64,000 nucleotides of DNA. It comes from Prochilodus magdalenae (lineage: Eukaryota > Chordata > Actinopteri > Characiformes > Prochilodontidae). The stretch covers positions 136,501 to 200,500 of the forward strand of contig JAMWET010000763.1 of the NCBI GenBank assembly GCA_024036415.1, written 5' to 3'. Position 1 is the stretch's first letter; each line of letters starts with the position of its first letter. This document shows positions 23,221 through 36,200 of the stretch, one piece after another. Position numbers and translations under genes: made by a program. The notes under the pieces are model-generated. The model did no database searches and was not told where the DNA came from. It saw nothing but the letters and a program-made list of their open reading frames with translations.

Positions 23221-24792
23221 CATATTCTTTTGATGATGAGTGTAAATGCACTTAAACAATACAAATAAGACTAAATTTGGATATTGATTAGTGATAAGTG
23301 TGTGACTTAATGTGGCATTTTAAGGCTAAAACTGAATTCTGCCCGAATCACACAGTGGAGATGAATGTTAAATAATAATGTTATATCATAACAAAAAAGA
23401 CATAAATAGACTAATGGTAGTTTTTGTGTTTTTATATTATGAGCTGAAACTGAATTTAGACCTTGAATCTTCTGGGTCTTATATGCAAATAAGCTGTAAT
23501 CAACAACATAATGTCAGCTGCACCACAGACAGCTGAGGCTGCTTGCATGTGATATTCTGTCATAAACAGACAGAGGTTAATACAGACAATGTCATGTGGA
23601 GTATTGGCTAGCTCTCCTTGTACGTGGCATCCACAGCGAATCTGCAACACAATATGAGCGAGAGGCGCAATGCCTAAAACCTTAGTTTACACCATGCTGG
23701 CCTTTTGTAAGATGAACAGGGGACTGGGTGAAGATGACTGACTCCAGTCAGAGAAGCTTTAGGGTCCCTTGTATACTGTTTATCTTTTATGTGGCTATAT
23801 TACCATGCTGAACTAAATGCAGTGATGGGGAATTCTGCAAAAGGGTCATTTGTTCCAGAATTCTTTTTATTAAATTGTTTAGTCAGTGGTTTGACATGAA
23901 ACCTGTAACTCGCAGAGGCAACCTGCAGAACTGTTTCCAGTGGCAGTGAACTAGACACTGAGGAGTTTAATGCCTCTTGTGTTGGCATAATGTATCTTTC
24001 AAACAGTTATTATTCAAATGTTTGTGAATGTCTTATGGCAAACACATTGTGTCATGATAGATATCAGATAAAGTTACCCTGAAACATCTGGAAAGCTGCT
24101 ATCAGAATAAAATCTCCATCATGATAACTTTAGATTACTTTAAAGTAAAGACTTTGTATGTAAGTCAATAGAACCAGACTTTTTTCCAAGTAATTTGTGG
24201 TCCACAAATAATGAAAATGTATTGCTCTTGGCAACCTGTATCCTCCTTCCAAATGGCATCGCAATCTGACACTTCCTTCAGGGTATGACTATTCTTTTGA
24301 TCATAAGTGTATATGTTTATTTGAATAAAAATAATGAGCATGATAAAGCCAGTTCATCATTTCCATGTTCTGAGAGGGTTAAGATTAACCAAAGACCTAA
24401 TTATGTCACTGTGGGTAGTAACACCTAACCAGAACTTCTAATTCACCTGTAGAGCAGGTTTGTTTATGGGGCAGTCATGCTGTCTGTAGAGTACATTAGG
24501 ATATGAGTACAGTGCACTGCATCTCATTTCAGCAGCATTCAGTCCACATCCAGCTCTCCGATAACAACACTCTCCTGCCATCTGCTGTTCAGATAGAGGA
24601 CAACAATGCAAAACTCCCACAATAACACTCAAAAGATTCGTCAAGACGCCCAAGAACAAATAAAAAATAAAATTGGTAAAGGAGTACTTCATTCAGTGCA
24701 TTTAGTATTCAGAGGTATCGATATTATTAAATCTCAGTTATTATCAATATTATTAAAAAACATTGATAGAAACATAGAAACTGTAGAAACAC

Positions 24793-25229
24793 AGTAATTA
24801 TCTTTACCATAAAGATACAATGGTAAAGTACAGCTCATCTTTCCGATTGGCACCTGGCATCATCTACCTGCATAATGTTTTATTCACCCTCTTCAAGTCG
24901 TCCCGTCTGATCTACCTTCCACTCTTCTATCTTTCTTATTTTATATGACTAATGATTGAGCTGCATTGCTTTGATTATAAGCAAGTTATGCTCACGAAAG
25001 TGATTTTTGGGGGTGCTGGATTGTGGAAACCCACCTGCTTAAAAATAAAGCAGTTATCAGCCCTGGCCGACTCGAATTGGTGTAATGCAACATTAAGCCT
25101 TGATCAAACACTAAAGTCACCTGAATTGATGCAGTATAATATGATCAAACTAGTACATTACAAACCTCACCCCACGAAGAGGGTGAATAAAACAATATGT
25201 AGATGGATGATACCAGAAACCAGTACCAG
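24793..25229. mobile_element. TIR-bearing MITE family 1, copy B
   Basis: The left arm (near 24796-24900: tctttaccataaagataca, then attcaccctcttcaagtcg) is mirrored on the right by GAAGAGGGTGAATAAAACAA near 25178 and 'gatgataccag' near 25206. The interior shares 'aagcagttatcagccctgg' with copies A and C. Confidence 0.75.
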
Positions 25230-25719
25230 TTTTTTTTATTTTTCTAGTGACTCCAAATTTGGAAACTGATCTGTTGTGGAGAGCTTATCTGATTTATGGT
25301 CAAAGGTTTAATCATTTTAATAATAGCGGTAGCTTATCAGAAAAGGTAGCTAACATTTAGTTCATTTGTTTGAGTTATATACAGCACTTAAATATAATTA
25401 CTTGCATGGCTATTTTTTGGGGTTTTTTTGCATATAGGTGAATACATTGTTTAAATTTTTAAAACTGGATTCTGATTATGTCATGTTGTTTGTAATAATA
25501 ATGGATGTCAATGTGCATTTTCTCTTCCAAATAAGGAAGAGGTTGTGGAGTACAAAAGTTTGATCACTTCCAATCAATCGTCTTTTCTGTTATATAAAAT
25601 TATTGTTATTAAACATTATTAAAGTCATACAGAGATTGTGCAGACGTGTGTTCTCTAAAGCCTAGCGGTCCAAAAAGTTTCTTTCACCAAATAAGCCAAT
25701 TTGCAACCTCTCATCTCAA

Positions 25720-26110
25720 GCACTGTTTAAGTGACTGAATGTGGAGGGCATCTGAGTACAATAAACTCGGTGTCCTGATCATGAAACCAGTCTGAGATGA
25801 TTTGAGCTTTGTGACATGGTATGTTATCGTGCCGGAATTAGCCTTCAGAAGATTAAAGATCAGAAGCCGCCGGAAGATAAGAAGAACACTGTGGTCATAA
25901 AAGGGTAGACATGCCAGCCACAATATTTAGGTAGGCTGTGACATTTGAAAGATGCTCAGCTGGTATTGGGCGGCCCAAAGTGTGGCAAGAAAATATCCCC
26001 CATATTATCACAGCACCACCACCAGCCTGTGCCGCTGATTCAAGGCAGGATGGATTCATGCTTTTTATGACATTTGTGCCCCTACCATCTAAATATTGCA
26101 GCATAAGTTG
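25720..26110 (-). mobile_element. Tc1/mariner-like transposase fragment
   Basis: The minus-strand translation includes AGGGAVIIWGIFSCHTLG and then NVTAYLNIVA, matching the GGGxVMVWGxFSxHTLG and NATAYLxIVADHV region of a fish Tc1-type transposase. A further piece (SSQTGFMI) sits in another frame. Decayed. Confidence 0.75.
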
Positions 26111-27480
26111 AGGTTATCAGACCAAGCCTTGTTTAAATATATCAACTGAAATGCTAAGTTGGTTTTCTATGTGTGTGAGCATCTGTGTGTGTGGTCCATT
26201 GTACATCCCTTTTGAGAGAAATTGTGCAGGAGTTACTCTACATGCTAGAGATACAGAGGACACTTCAGTTGTAAGGAACCTGTGTGATGACTGACCTCAT
26301 TACATTGTTTCTTCCTGTCTGTGCAAAGCAGAAAGTTCAAAGTGCACCGCTGTGTGCGCTGGCATCTTTCCAGTGTCACCAATAGATCTATGAGCACATG
26401 CACCCCAGCTGCTCAAGGCAATGTAAAGAGAGAATGTTACCACATAAATAAAGGGACAGATAGTGATCAAGACCTTTAAAAGGGCAACAGCACAGTAAAA
26501 TAACGTACATTACTGTACTGGTATCATGCGTGTTAGATATGATATGCTGTCATAGATATGAATCACAATACATATTCTGTCCTCATAATTAATGATTTAC
26601 CCACTAATTAATAATAATGCTTCTTATTTATGTGTGTTAATAACTGACTTTTATTGCCTTTTCAAAAGATGCAGAATGCAAACACTGCTGAAATTCTTTA
26701 ACATCCCATACCATACAGTCCATACATGGTTTGTTTTGAAATCATTGTTTCTGTTATCTCATAAAAATCAATATATTTGCATATACATTTGCATTTTCAG
26801 ATATAACTTTTCAGTTCAGCTCTGCCCACTACTGCTGAAATGATTTTTCTGTTGTTTCAGCCTGGACTGGATTTAGAATGCACCACAATACCAGACAGCC
26901 AAACAGAGCATGTATGTGTCCATTTAGGGGGGATTATAATATGCAAAGCTATGTATTCATTAGTGTATAATTACCTGTAATGACCTTTTTTACTTGGATT
27001 CTAGTAGCGTTCTAGTAAACACTTCTTATTGAAATCTCCTGTTGTAGAACATATTTACCAGTAACTCCGTGCTTAAACTTACTCCACACTATTGATAGAA
27101 TATTTTATATTTCAAACTTCTTATAAAAATACCAGCATTAAAACTACATGGCCGAAATTCAGCTTATTTGCCAGCTTGTTTGAATTTTTTCAGTCCCACA
27201 TTAAATGGTGCAGCCTTTACATTCTGCTGCTGACATTCAGCACATTGAAATGTTCCTGTTCTGCCTGAAATGGTGCAGCAGTTATTAAAACGCTTTATGT
27301 GTCAAAGTGAAACTGCAGCACCCTTTAAGGTAGAATGAGCAAAATGAAACAGGAAGCTGGTAAATGACCTTATCAGAAAATGTAGTTAGCATTGTCTGCA
27401 TTTTAATGTCACCATTAATTGAGTTTAAAGAAATGACTCAATGAAACAACGATGAGGAGAAATAAGTAACATTTAGAGGA
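26111..27480. other. Intergenic, no feature
   Basis: AT-rich. Nothing recognised. Confidence 0.5.
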
Positions 27481-27689
27481 GAAAGCATAACAACTGTGGT
27501 ATATGTGCTCTGTACTTTCTCTATGTTCACCGGAGCAGAAAGAGTTAACCTGCAATCATACAGCAAGGTGAGCGTGCACCTATGGGTGTGTTCAAAAGTC
27601 CACAACTTGCCAAACACTCCCAGAATGCACAGAGGTGAGTCAGATCTGGTTACAGCAACAACACTGACTGAACTCTCAGAAAGTGCTGG

Positions 27690-27858
27690 TTTTTAACACC
27701 TTACAGGCACTGGAGCCCTCGCTTGAACCCCGCTCTGCCCACACCCTCACTGGGCTGGTAGACTGGACATTACCCTTCTGTGCCTACTGGATCTCTAGGA
27801 GGAGATATGGGGCCAGTTTCAGAGTGAGCGCCCGACATTAGATCTGAGCTGGCAACAG
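27690..27858 (+). other. rassf6: Possible 5' untranslated first exon of rassf6
   Basis: A GC-richer block ends in a strong donor, CAACAG|GTGAGTG (exon end 27858), about 2.3 kb upstream of the first coding exon. Since the coding exon at 30201 begins with an acceptor, an upstream exon must exist. This is the best candidate by composition and donor strength. The start is a guess. Confidence 0.3.
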
Positions 27859-28799
27859 GTGAGTGCTGTGTTTACAGCCATCTGCGGAGAGTCGGTGCTA
27901 GTGAGTGGTGTTGTGTTCAAAGTCTTTATCCAGCCTGTTTGAAGCTGTCAGGAAAAATCAGGAGTGAACTCTTAAGCCTGGAAGCTGATGACGCTGTGGG
28001 ATGCAATGCTTGTGCAAGTTGAGCTCTGTAAATTAACCCCTTCAGCCCTTCAGTGCCTTTAATACCTATTAGATGAATTTTTACTGTTATAAATTTCATA
28101 TACAGAAGCTCAGAAGGCACATGTAGGTGTTTGGAATAATAAATTAATTGTCTATATTTGTGCTGTACCTGTTATTCTTTTTACATTTCCTAATAAACGC
28201 ATCAAAAGATTTGGTCCAAAATTACTTTAATTACTTTGCTTTGAAAATTACAAGGAAAGTTACAAGGAAATAATTGCAATTTCCCTTTTAATACCTTTTA
28301 TTCAGAAACTACTAGGGCTATAAAACATTAAGGCTTCAGTGGCAATTCAATAGTTTTGAAAAGCTAGAATTGATGATATCATTGATTACACAGTCATTCA
28401 CAGTCATCAACTGTGAATTATTATATTACCTTCCTGGTTCTTGGTTTGAGTATTAAGTCCTTTATTTTTTAGAGGTTCTTAAAAATTTATGCAGCGCCAA
28501 ATTAAAGGGCCTTTAGGCAACCCTCGTGGTGGAGACTGTAATCTAGATTGCAATATGTTAAAGGTCCCATTTCTACCCTGCAGAAAAGAACTATAGAAAT
28601 AACTGTGTTTTGGATTTTTGTGGAACAGTAGATTGATTTTGATGTAAGCTAACTGCGGAGATTTTTAATTCATTAAGTAATTTCCTATGCTTAACAAGCA
28701 AAACAAATTGTGAGAACAGACATTTATAGAGTAAGTACTCCGGTTGTAATACTAACAGTTATGTAGCTATGGGAGGCAAAACCTAGGCCCTTAAAGGGG

Positions 28800-29360
28800 A
28801 ATTGATTTTTCTCATTTTCAGATGAAAACATAGTTATTCAGAGCGATTGAATGTGAAATGGTTCATTGTAGAGAAACTTTCTGACTTTTGGTCTGTTTAC
28901 AATAGTGATAGGAACCATGGGTTGTGACATTTGCAATGCAAATATAGTCATTTAATTTACGATTCAAAACCACCAGTCAGCCTACATGTGTCTTCTGAGT
29001 GTTTCTATTTTTCTAATATTGATGATAATAAAATAAAATGTTTTCTTTGGTCACTACATACATATATATCACTGCTATTAAGAAAAATTAATAACTAATT
29101 ACTTTAATTACTTTTAATGTTTGTCAGTGGAATCAGATGAAATGGACTCTTTTCCAAGACATTGCCCATATCTATTAGATCACTGATCGGAAATCTATAC
29201 TATTTAAATACAATATATAATATATTCAATTTATAAATACTGAAAATACCACACCAACCAAAACAGCATCTTGTGGCCACTGATGGCGGACTAATTGTGA
29301 TAACTTTCTGAGAGGCGTTAGGAGTCTTAGGACCCCTCGTTCTCATCACCACCACCAAAA
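28800..29360. repeat. Interspersed repeat family 2, copy 4 (decayed)
   Basis: Shares 'acatgtgtcttctgagt' and 'caaatatagtcatttaat' with copy 3, and 'ctcatcaccaccacca' near 29342. Confidence 0.5.
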
Positions 29361-30200
29361 GTAGTTTTGCTTCGTAGGCTATGTTATATACTGAAGTGGA
29401 TGAAATACTCACTCCACACTGTACAATCTGCACATCCTAATGAAATAATAAAGTTACCACAAGTAAAATACTAAATAAGGTTGGAGTAACTACCGTGCTA
29501 TTGTCTGTAAAGGTTTTTAATTGAATCTGTCATTGTCTACTAGAGAAGTCAAGGCAACTTGACATGCAATACACTCTTGCGAATCATGTTTTGCTACTCA
29601 TCTGAGAGATAAGATAAGGTCTCTTCAAAATACGGGTGCCCAAAACGGTTCCTTGGAGTGACGTCATGGAAAATCCACTTTTGGTTCCCCGAAAAATCTA
29701 TATTGGTTGTAAGGAGAGTTCATAGAGCCTTCCATATAATGTATAAATGTGCTTTTTTTATAAGCTTCAAGCAAAGAACAGTTTAGGAACCTTCATTTTA
29801 AGAACCACATCACTGTTAGTGCAATCAGGGACTTTCAAGCCTAGAGCTTTGACTGAACCTGAGCTCGTACAGGCTTGAGTGGAAAGTCATAAAAGCAGAA
29901 GAGCAGTCAATACTCAGAAGCACAGCATTTCTCAGCTCATTCGAAAACACTGAAGCATAAATGTTAAGTCCACAAGGGCCTGCTGGTTCTTCACACACTA
30001 CCGTGGCCTATTTGATGAGCTGTAAGTCAAATACCTGAGATTCCAAATCTGAGAGAGCAGGTTTGGACACAGCTGAGAAACTATGAGGTGCACCAATAGA
30101 CTGTGCCAGAAATAACAGCCCGACTGAGTTCTTTAAAAAGGAGTGGTGTCCTGATGTACTGGTTAACATTTCCTGAATTAAAAAGTTGTTTTTTTGGCAG

Positions 30201-30277
30201 GTCTGGATGGTTTAGGACATGTCTGCGGGTCAGTCGCCCACGGTTGTCCACACTGGGGATGGGAGAACATTTTCAAG
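30201..30277 (+). CDS. rassf6: rassf6 first coding exon (CDS from 30219)
   Basis: The acceptor TTTTTTTGGCAG ends at 30200. The ATG at 30219 begins [18 protein letters not shown]; the codons TAG (30213) and GAC precede it in frame, so no longer N terminus is possible here. An upstream ATG-GTT-TAG mini-ORF sits at 30207-30215. Donor TTCAAG|GTTAGC, phase 2. Confidence 0.85.
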
Positions 30278-33200
30278 GTTAGCGACTCATGTTGAATTAG
30301 TTTTATATTATTATCAAAGGTTGGGAAATATGCTATATATAAATCTACTTTGACATGAAAAACAAGAAAAAAAACAATGTAAATATTTGCCAATTTGTGA
30401 AATAATAAAAATAAGAAGTTTAAACAGGTGATGGTGTCATACTTGACCATATTAAAGGAGCATTCAGGAATGATCTTGATGAGCAAGAATGGGTTGAAAA
30501 ACAACTTAAAGCAACACAATGTGATTTAATTTTTATACAACAGCTTCTAACTCCTTCCAATACAGTACTCTGACTTATAATAGGAATAACACCATTCTCA
30601 CTCTATAGCACTGTAAATTTGGAGGAGCATGCCCAAGACCTTTATTTACTAAAGACAATGGTTCTGTATAGAACCATGAACTGTCATAGAACCCTTTAGC
30701 ATAACGCACTAAAAATTTTTTTGGTATGCATAGAATTGTTCTTTGGATTGATGGAGAATGTGATGTATATCCAAGCTGGGCATCATAATTACATAATTAC
30801 AAACTGTATTTGGTGCTCTATAAAACCATCCTCCATCAATCTGAAGAATCTGAGATTGGAACTATTTGCATGGAACTATTTGCATGCTTGGTTCCTTGCA
30901 TGGTAAACTGTTTGCTCAGAATGATGGGGAATGTGTTAAATATGGTTTTGCATAGAACCTTTATGAAAATAGTTCTATATGTCACCAGAAAGGCTTCTGG
31001 CTTCTGATAATGTCCAGCATGTACCCACAGATGATAGTATATAGAACGTGCACAACACATTCTCCATCAATTTGCTTTTATCTTATTTACAATTTAATTC
31101 TAAGTTTACAAGTCAGTGCCATCAGTCTTAGTATAATGTCATTACCATATCACATGGAGGTTTTTTTTTTTAAAGGTTTAATATAATGTAATTCCACTCT
31201 CTTTTACACAGGGCAAGATTTGTCTCCATGCTAAACACCTACAACTGTTTTTTGAAGGACAAGCCTCATCTGCAGCTAAATGTCAATGAGGTAACAACCA
31301 CAGCCTATTCGATTTTCAACTTTAGACATTCAACATTAGATTTTTACCAGCTTTATGTTGGGATCACAATAACTCATGAAGCTACTTGTTTTTCTGTGCC
31401 TTATGAGGTGAGTCTGTTTTCCAACCCTGTAATATAAGCCACTTTATGAAGATTTACAGATGCTGTGTTTACAAGAAAAGGTTTTTGTTAAGGCAACTTT
31501 CAGTTGTTAGAAAGATTTCACATTCTGTAGTTGTAATTGCTTTCCACTTTAAACAGATTTTTCTCACTGAGATGATAATCATAATAGTGAAAACAGTCAA
31601 ATACAATGCACACATGATGCTACTTTCCCTCAGAGACATGGCGAATATGTGCCTGAATGAAAAGAAAAACCTCTACTTTAATATTTTCACATTGATTAAC
31701 CTCTTGCTTGTACTTCAAACATATTTGATTAATTGATATGCAACTACAGCAGCGAAATGCAGCAAACAAAAAGAAAAAGATCCATTAGCACTAATTAAAC
31801 ACTGTTTAAAGTGCTGCACAGTGCTGCAACGCTATGTAGTCATTCTTTGATTATCTATGCGCAAAATACCCCCTGCTATTCAGGGGATCCCATGCTGGCT
31901 GGCTACTGCTATGTTAGGTTGAACAGTTCTTTGAGAAACTCTGGTAGATCTTACACATATTAACTCAGATCTTACTCATTATTTCCTATTCTGTCTTTAG
32001 TTTGAAAAATGAGTAACAGTCCAAGATTTGTCAGTCCCTGCAGCCGCCACATACTGTGTACCAATTCTGACATAATTAATCATTTTGTTTAGCCTATTGT
32101 TTTTAGTAAAAAAACAAAAACATGAAAACATTGTTATAGAGGGCTTGGTTTCCATTCCGCATATCATTGTGCATTGTATTTGATATATATATATATCTCT
32201 TTATGAGCCAGCTCTAAGAGTTTGTTTAAAGGGCAGATAATATTTTTAAAGATGTAGTTTGGTGGAAAAAAAAACTAAATTACAATTTTTTCCAATTACC
32301 TCGAATGTTTGGTGTTCAAATTTGTACTCTTTAGCTATCAATGCTGTCATACTTCTGTAAATACACCCTAACAACCTTAAACTGCATCCAGGTCTTATTG
32401 AAAGCGGTGTAGGCTTGTCTAAGTGGTTTTGAAAGACCTCATGTCTTACTGTGAGCTACAAAAATAAACAAAACATAATTGTGGGAAGCCAAAAGGCACT
32501 CTAATAGCCCCTGCAGAATTCGACTCGTCTTCACATTTATGTGCGTCATCTGTAGATATAGACTACATTAGGCTTACAATTTCTGTCATTTCTGTATGTA
32601 AACTGAAATCCTGAGTTTGAACATTCAGGATTAACAGTTATTGTTAAAATCCAACTCATGAATGCATTTGTAGCATCAATATGGCTGCTGAGCTGGAAAT
32701 TAATAATGGCTGCCTGCTGCCTTCACCAGCTACACGGTGAAGGTTTGTTTATTCTATAGCAAGTCGCAGTGCGGCCTAAACCACATCAACAAGTCTGACT
32801 AAGCTTAACTTTTCACTGCTGCCCCATTTTTGCCTTATGTTCCCTATTAATCAAATCTGCCTTCCCGGTCTCCCTGTCTCATTTGAGAAGTATCGCTCTT
32901 AGGTTTTCCGAATAATTATAGCAATTACAGACACAGAGTAGCAGAGGCTAAAATAGAGACGTTTCTTTCTGCCTGGTTATATTCTCTGTGGAAGTTGGGA
33001 CCTAAGATATTCCAGTACCCATGTTGCACAAGAGACAATGCATAAAACAGTGGAAGGGAAGTGTGCCCGTACCAGTACAGTGATCTAGAAAGGACTGATG
33101 AAGACCTGGATGTGGTTTGCTCAAGCTGAGAGAAATATGGAAATGTATATGCAGAAAACATCTAGGTGATTATTGAGTTGTGTTGTGTTATAGTGTTTAT

Positions 33201-36200
33201 TGGCAGCATTAGCCTTATAGTTCCAGCAGTAAACTATAGAAGCAACGTTTGTACACCAAAGATTTCCTGGTTGAATCTCTACAACTGGAATGAGAGGAAT
33301 CACATAGATTAGATTTTCTGGCTGTCGCATCTCATGCTGAGGAACTCCATCACCTCCCGGTACTTTCTGAAAGTAGCAAAACTGGTGCTTTAATCCAGAA
33401 GGCTGATATTGTTTCACTTTAGGAAGAACCTGATTTAAAGGGCATGAATAGACAATCAAGAATGTTTGATGTGGCATGATCCCAATGACAGAATAGAGAT
33501 AGCTACTCTTTTGTTCTTTTAAAGTGAAAGAAGATTAAGATCAAGCAGAAAGACCAGCTTACTAAACAGCTGCGGATCCTATTACTTATGTGGGCAAAGA
33601 GGAAATGCAAACACACATTTGGCAGTTGAAAATTATTATTATTTGAAAGTTATTATACAGCATTACGATGTATAAACTCAAACTGCTTGTCTGACAGAAG
33701 ATCAGTTGGTTAGTTTTGGTCTTTTATATGCCTTGTCTTTCACCAGCATGTTAAATCTATGTTACTCAAAAAATTCCTAAAAATTTTAGAAAGGTCTAGT
33801 GTGCAGTGCCCTCTTCTGGTCTCATATAAACTCAATCAAATCAAAATATATACACCAGTATTGCACAGCTCTTCAGATGTACTAATTTCCATATATGCAA
33901 TTTGGTAATATGTAATAGCATGATATGTGGTCTGTGTATGAATTCAGAACAGCACAGGGCAGGTGACACTGGAGGGATTCCTGGTGGTCTCTTGGGGAAT
34001 GAAGAGACCCATCCGTCTCAAAATCCAGGATGAGAAACATTCAGACAGTTCCCAGTCTCCGGGCTTTTCCCCAGATCCCATCAGCCCACTCGGAAACAAG
34101 AGGTCATATGCCTTATGTGCTTTGCTCACATTTACGGCTCTTGTATTCATAAATATGCCAGCAGTAAGGAACTGGAATGTTTGTTTATCAGAGGAATGAC
34201 TCGCTGGGGAGAATTTGACGACCTTCATCATATTGATGAACTGGAGGAAATCATTCAGGATGGTGCAGACACTCTGAAGACCTGCACCACAGGTTACACT
34301 TCTTTCAACTACATCATATCTGAGGGCATGTAGCACTTTACACATTGGTAAAAAGTTTGAATACATTTTTTAGCTGTTAATAAATAATATGTTTGAAACT
34401 AATGGACATTTTTCAAAAAAAAATGTGAAATTGTCATTGTACCTGTGAAAGACAAAAATGTTCTGAAGTCAATGTGATTTTTTAATTGTCACTAAATCCT
34501 CAAAACAACATACATATGTGGTACAAACATGCTAATAATCCTGCACATTAATATATATATATATATACATATGGTGTAGAAATAAAGTGTAAAAACTGTA
34601 ATTTTCTGGCAGCTGGGGTTTCAGAAATCCCATGGGGTTCCTGGTTTTATTATTTGCCCATGACTGTATTCAGCTGAACTATGTTGCTGCAAGTGCAAGT
34701 GTTCAGCATCGGCCCTGCAGGTCTTATTAAGGAAGTTTTTAACATATTGTTTTGATCCTGTTAGACTATATCATATCAGGTGTTTCTGTGGTTTATCAGG
34801 ACTTCATGCTAAGTTATACGACCTCAAGCAGGCCAGGGCTGATTTAATTGTGAAGAGGTGTGTTTTTCCCAGTAAACTGTAAAATTAAATAAAGGTTTAG
34901 AATGATCTGTTTATTGATTCAGATTGATCTGTATAAAAGCAGTATTTTTGGTATCATCTATCTGCATACTGTTTTATATTTACCCTCTTCAAGTTGTCTT
35001 CCTGTCTGACCTACCTTCCACTGTCTGCATGTTTCTTATTTTATCGGATTAATGGCTGAGCCACATCAGTGATAGCTATTCAAGTTAACTTTGCTAAAGT
35101 GATCTTCCGGTGTTGTTAGATCATAGAAATCCACCTGCTTTCTAAAGTTAACTGAGAGTTGTTTGACAGTAAATGAATTTATTAAAAATGAAATCAGTTA
35201 TCAACATTGGCATGCTTGAGCTGGGATCCATCAGCATAAAGACTAAACACAACAGTCACCCGAACGCAACAGTCACCCGATTTGATATAATCTAAAAGGA
35301 CCAAAGCAGTACATTACAAACCTCCTACATGAGTTCTACAAAACTGCTACTACTAAGTATTTACACATACAGCCAACAGCAACAGAGCCAATGGAAAAGA
35401 TGAGTTGTACTGTACCATTGTCTCTTTATGGTAAAGATAATTACTGTGTTTCTACAGTTTATTTATGGTTTTAATAAAAAATTACAATTTTATACACCTA
35501 CATGAAAAATAAAATGACAGGAAAATCCATCTAAAATCCATCTAAAATTATTATAAAAAAGAATAATCTGTTTATTGATGTATCATGCACTGCAAAATAA
35601 TCATAATAATAAAGAGTAAAAGCACTGAAAAAAAAACTCTTTATGGTATTCGCCCATACATTTGAACAGTTTTCCTTTGTACTTTCAAATGACAGGAAAC
35701 CCCTTCTAAAAATTACAAAAAAATCAGTTTCATGCACTGCAAAAAAAAGTGTAAAAACAGTATTTTTCTGTACAGGGGTGCCGGAAAATGTCTGTTAAAA
35801 ATCAGACAAATGCTGTTTTATGAAAAACATAGATAAACTATAGAAACACAATTAATTTGACCATAAAGATACAGTGGGAATACACATCTCATCTTTCCCA
35901 TTGGCTCCTGGTATCATCTCTCCTCATATTATGGAAACCCAGCTGCTCACAAACATTGCTTTTTTCATTGATTTTTACCCCTGCTGCCAGACAATTGCTG
36001 TTGTGTTTTACACAACTTACAGTGCATATACAAACATGCCATGATTGTGACTAACATGTAGTTTTTCCCACTCTGATGTAGACTACAGTGAGTTTGACAG
36101 CAGGACACTCAGAGCCCCACGTCCCAAAGCCATTATAGAAGAGAGTTCCAGCCTGTTTCGCACCAGGAGTGACGCCTCACTGGTGACAAAGAGAGTGAAA

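Noticed and set aside
33944..34366. 140-codon minus-strand open frame
   Set aside because: Antisense to rassf6 exons 3 and 4, which match the known protein.
34799..34856. Exon-like block in rassf6 intron 4 encoding [18 protein letters not shown] between AG and GT
   Set aside because: Its phases (1 in, 2 out) cannot join exons 4 and 5, and human RASSF6 has no matching sequence.
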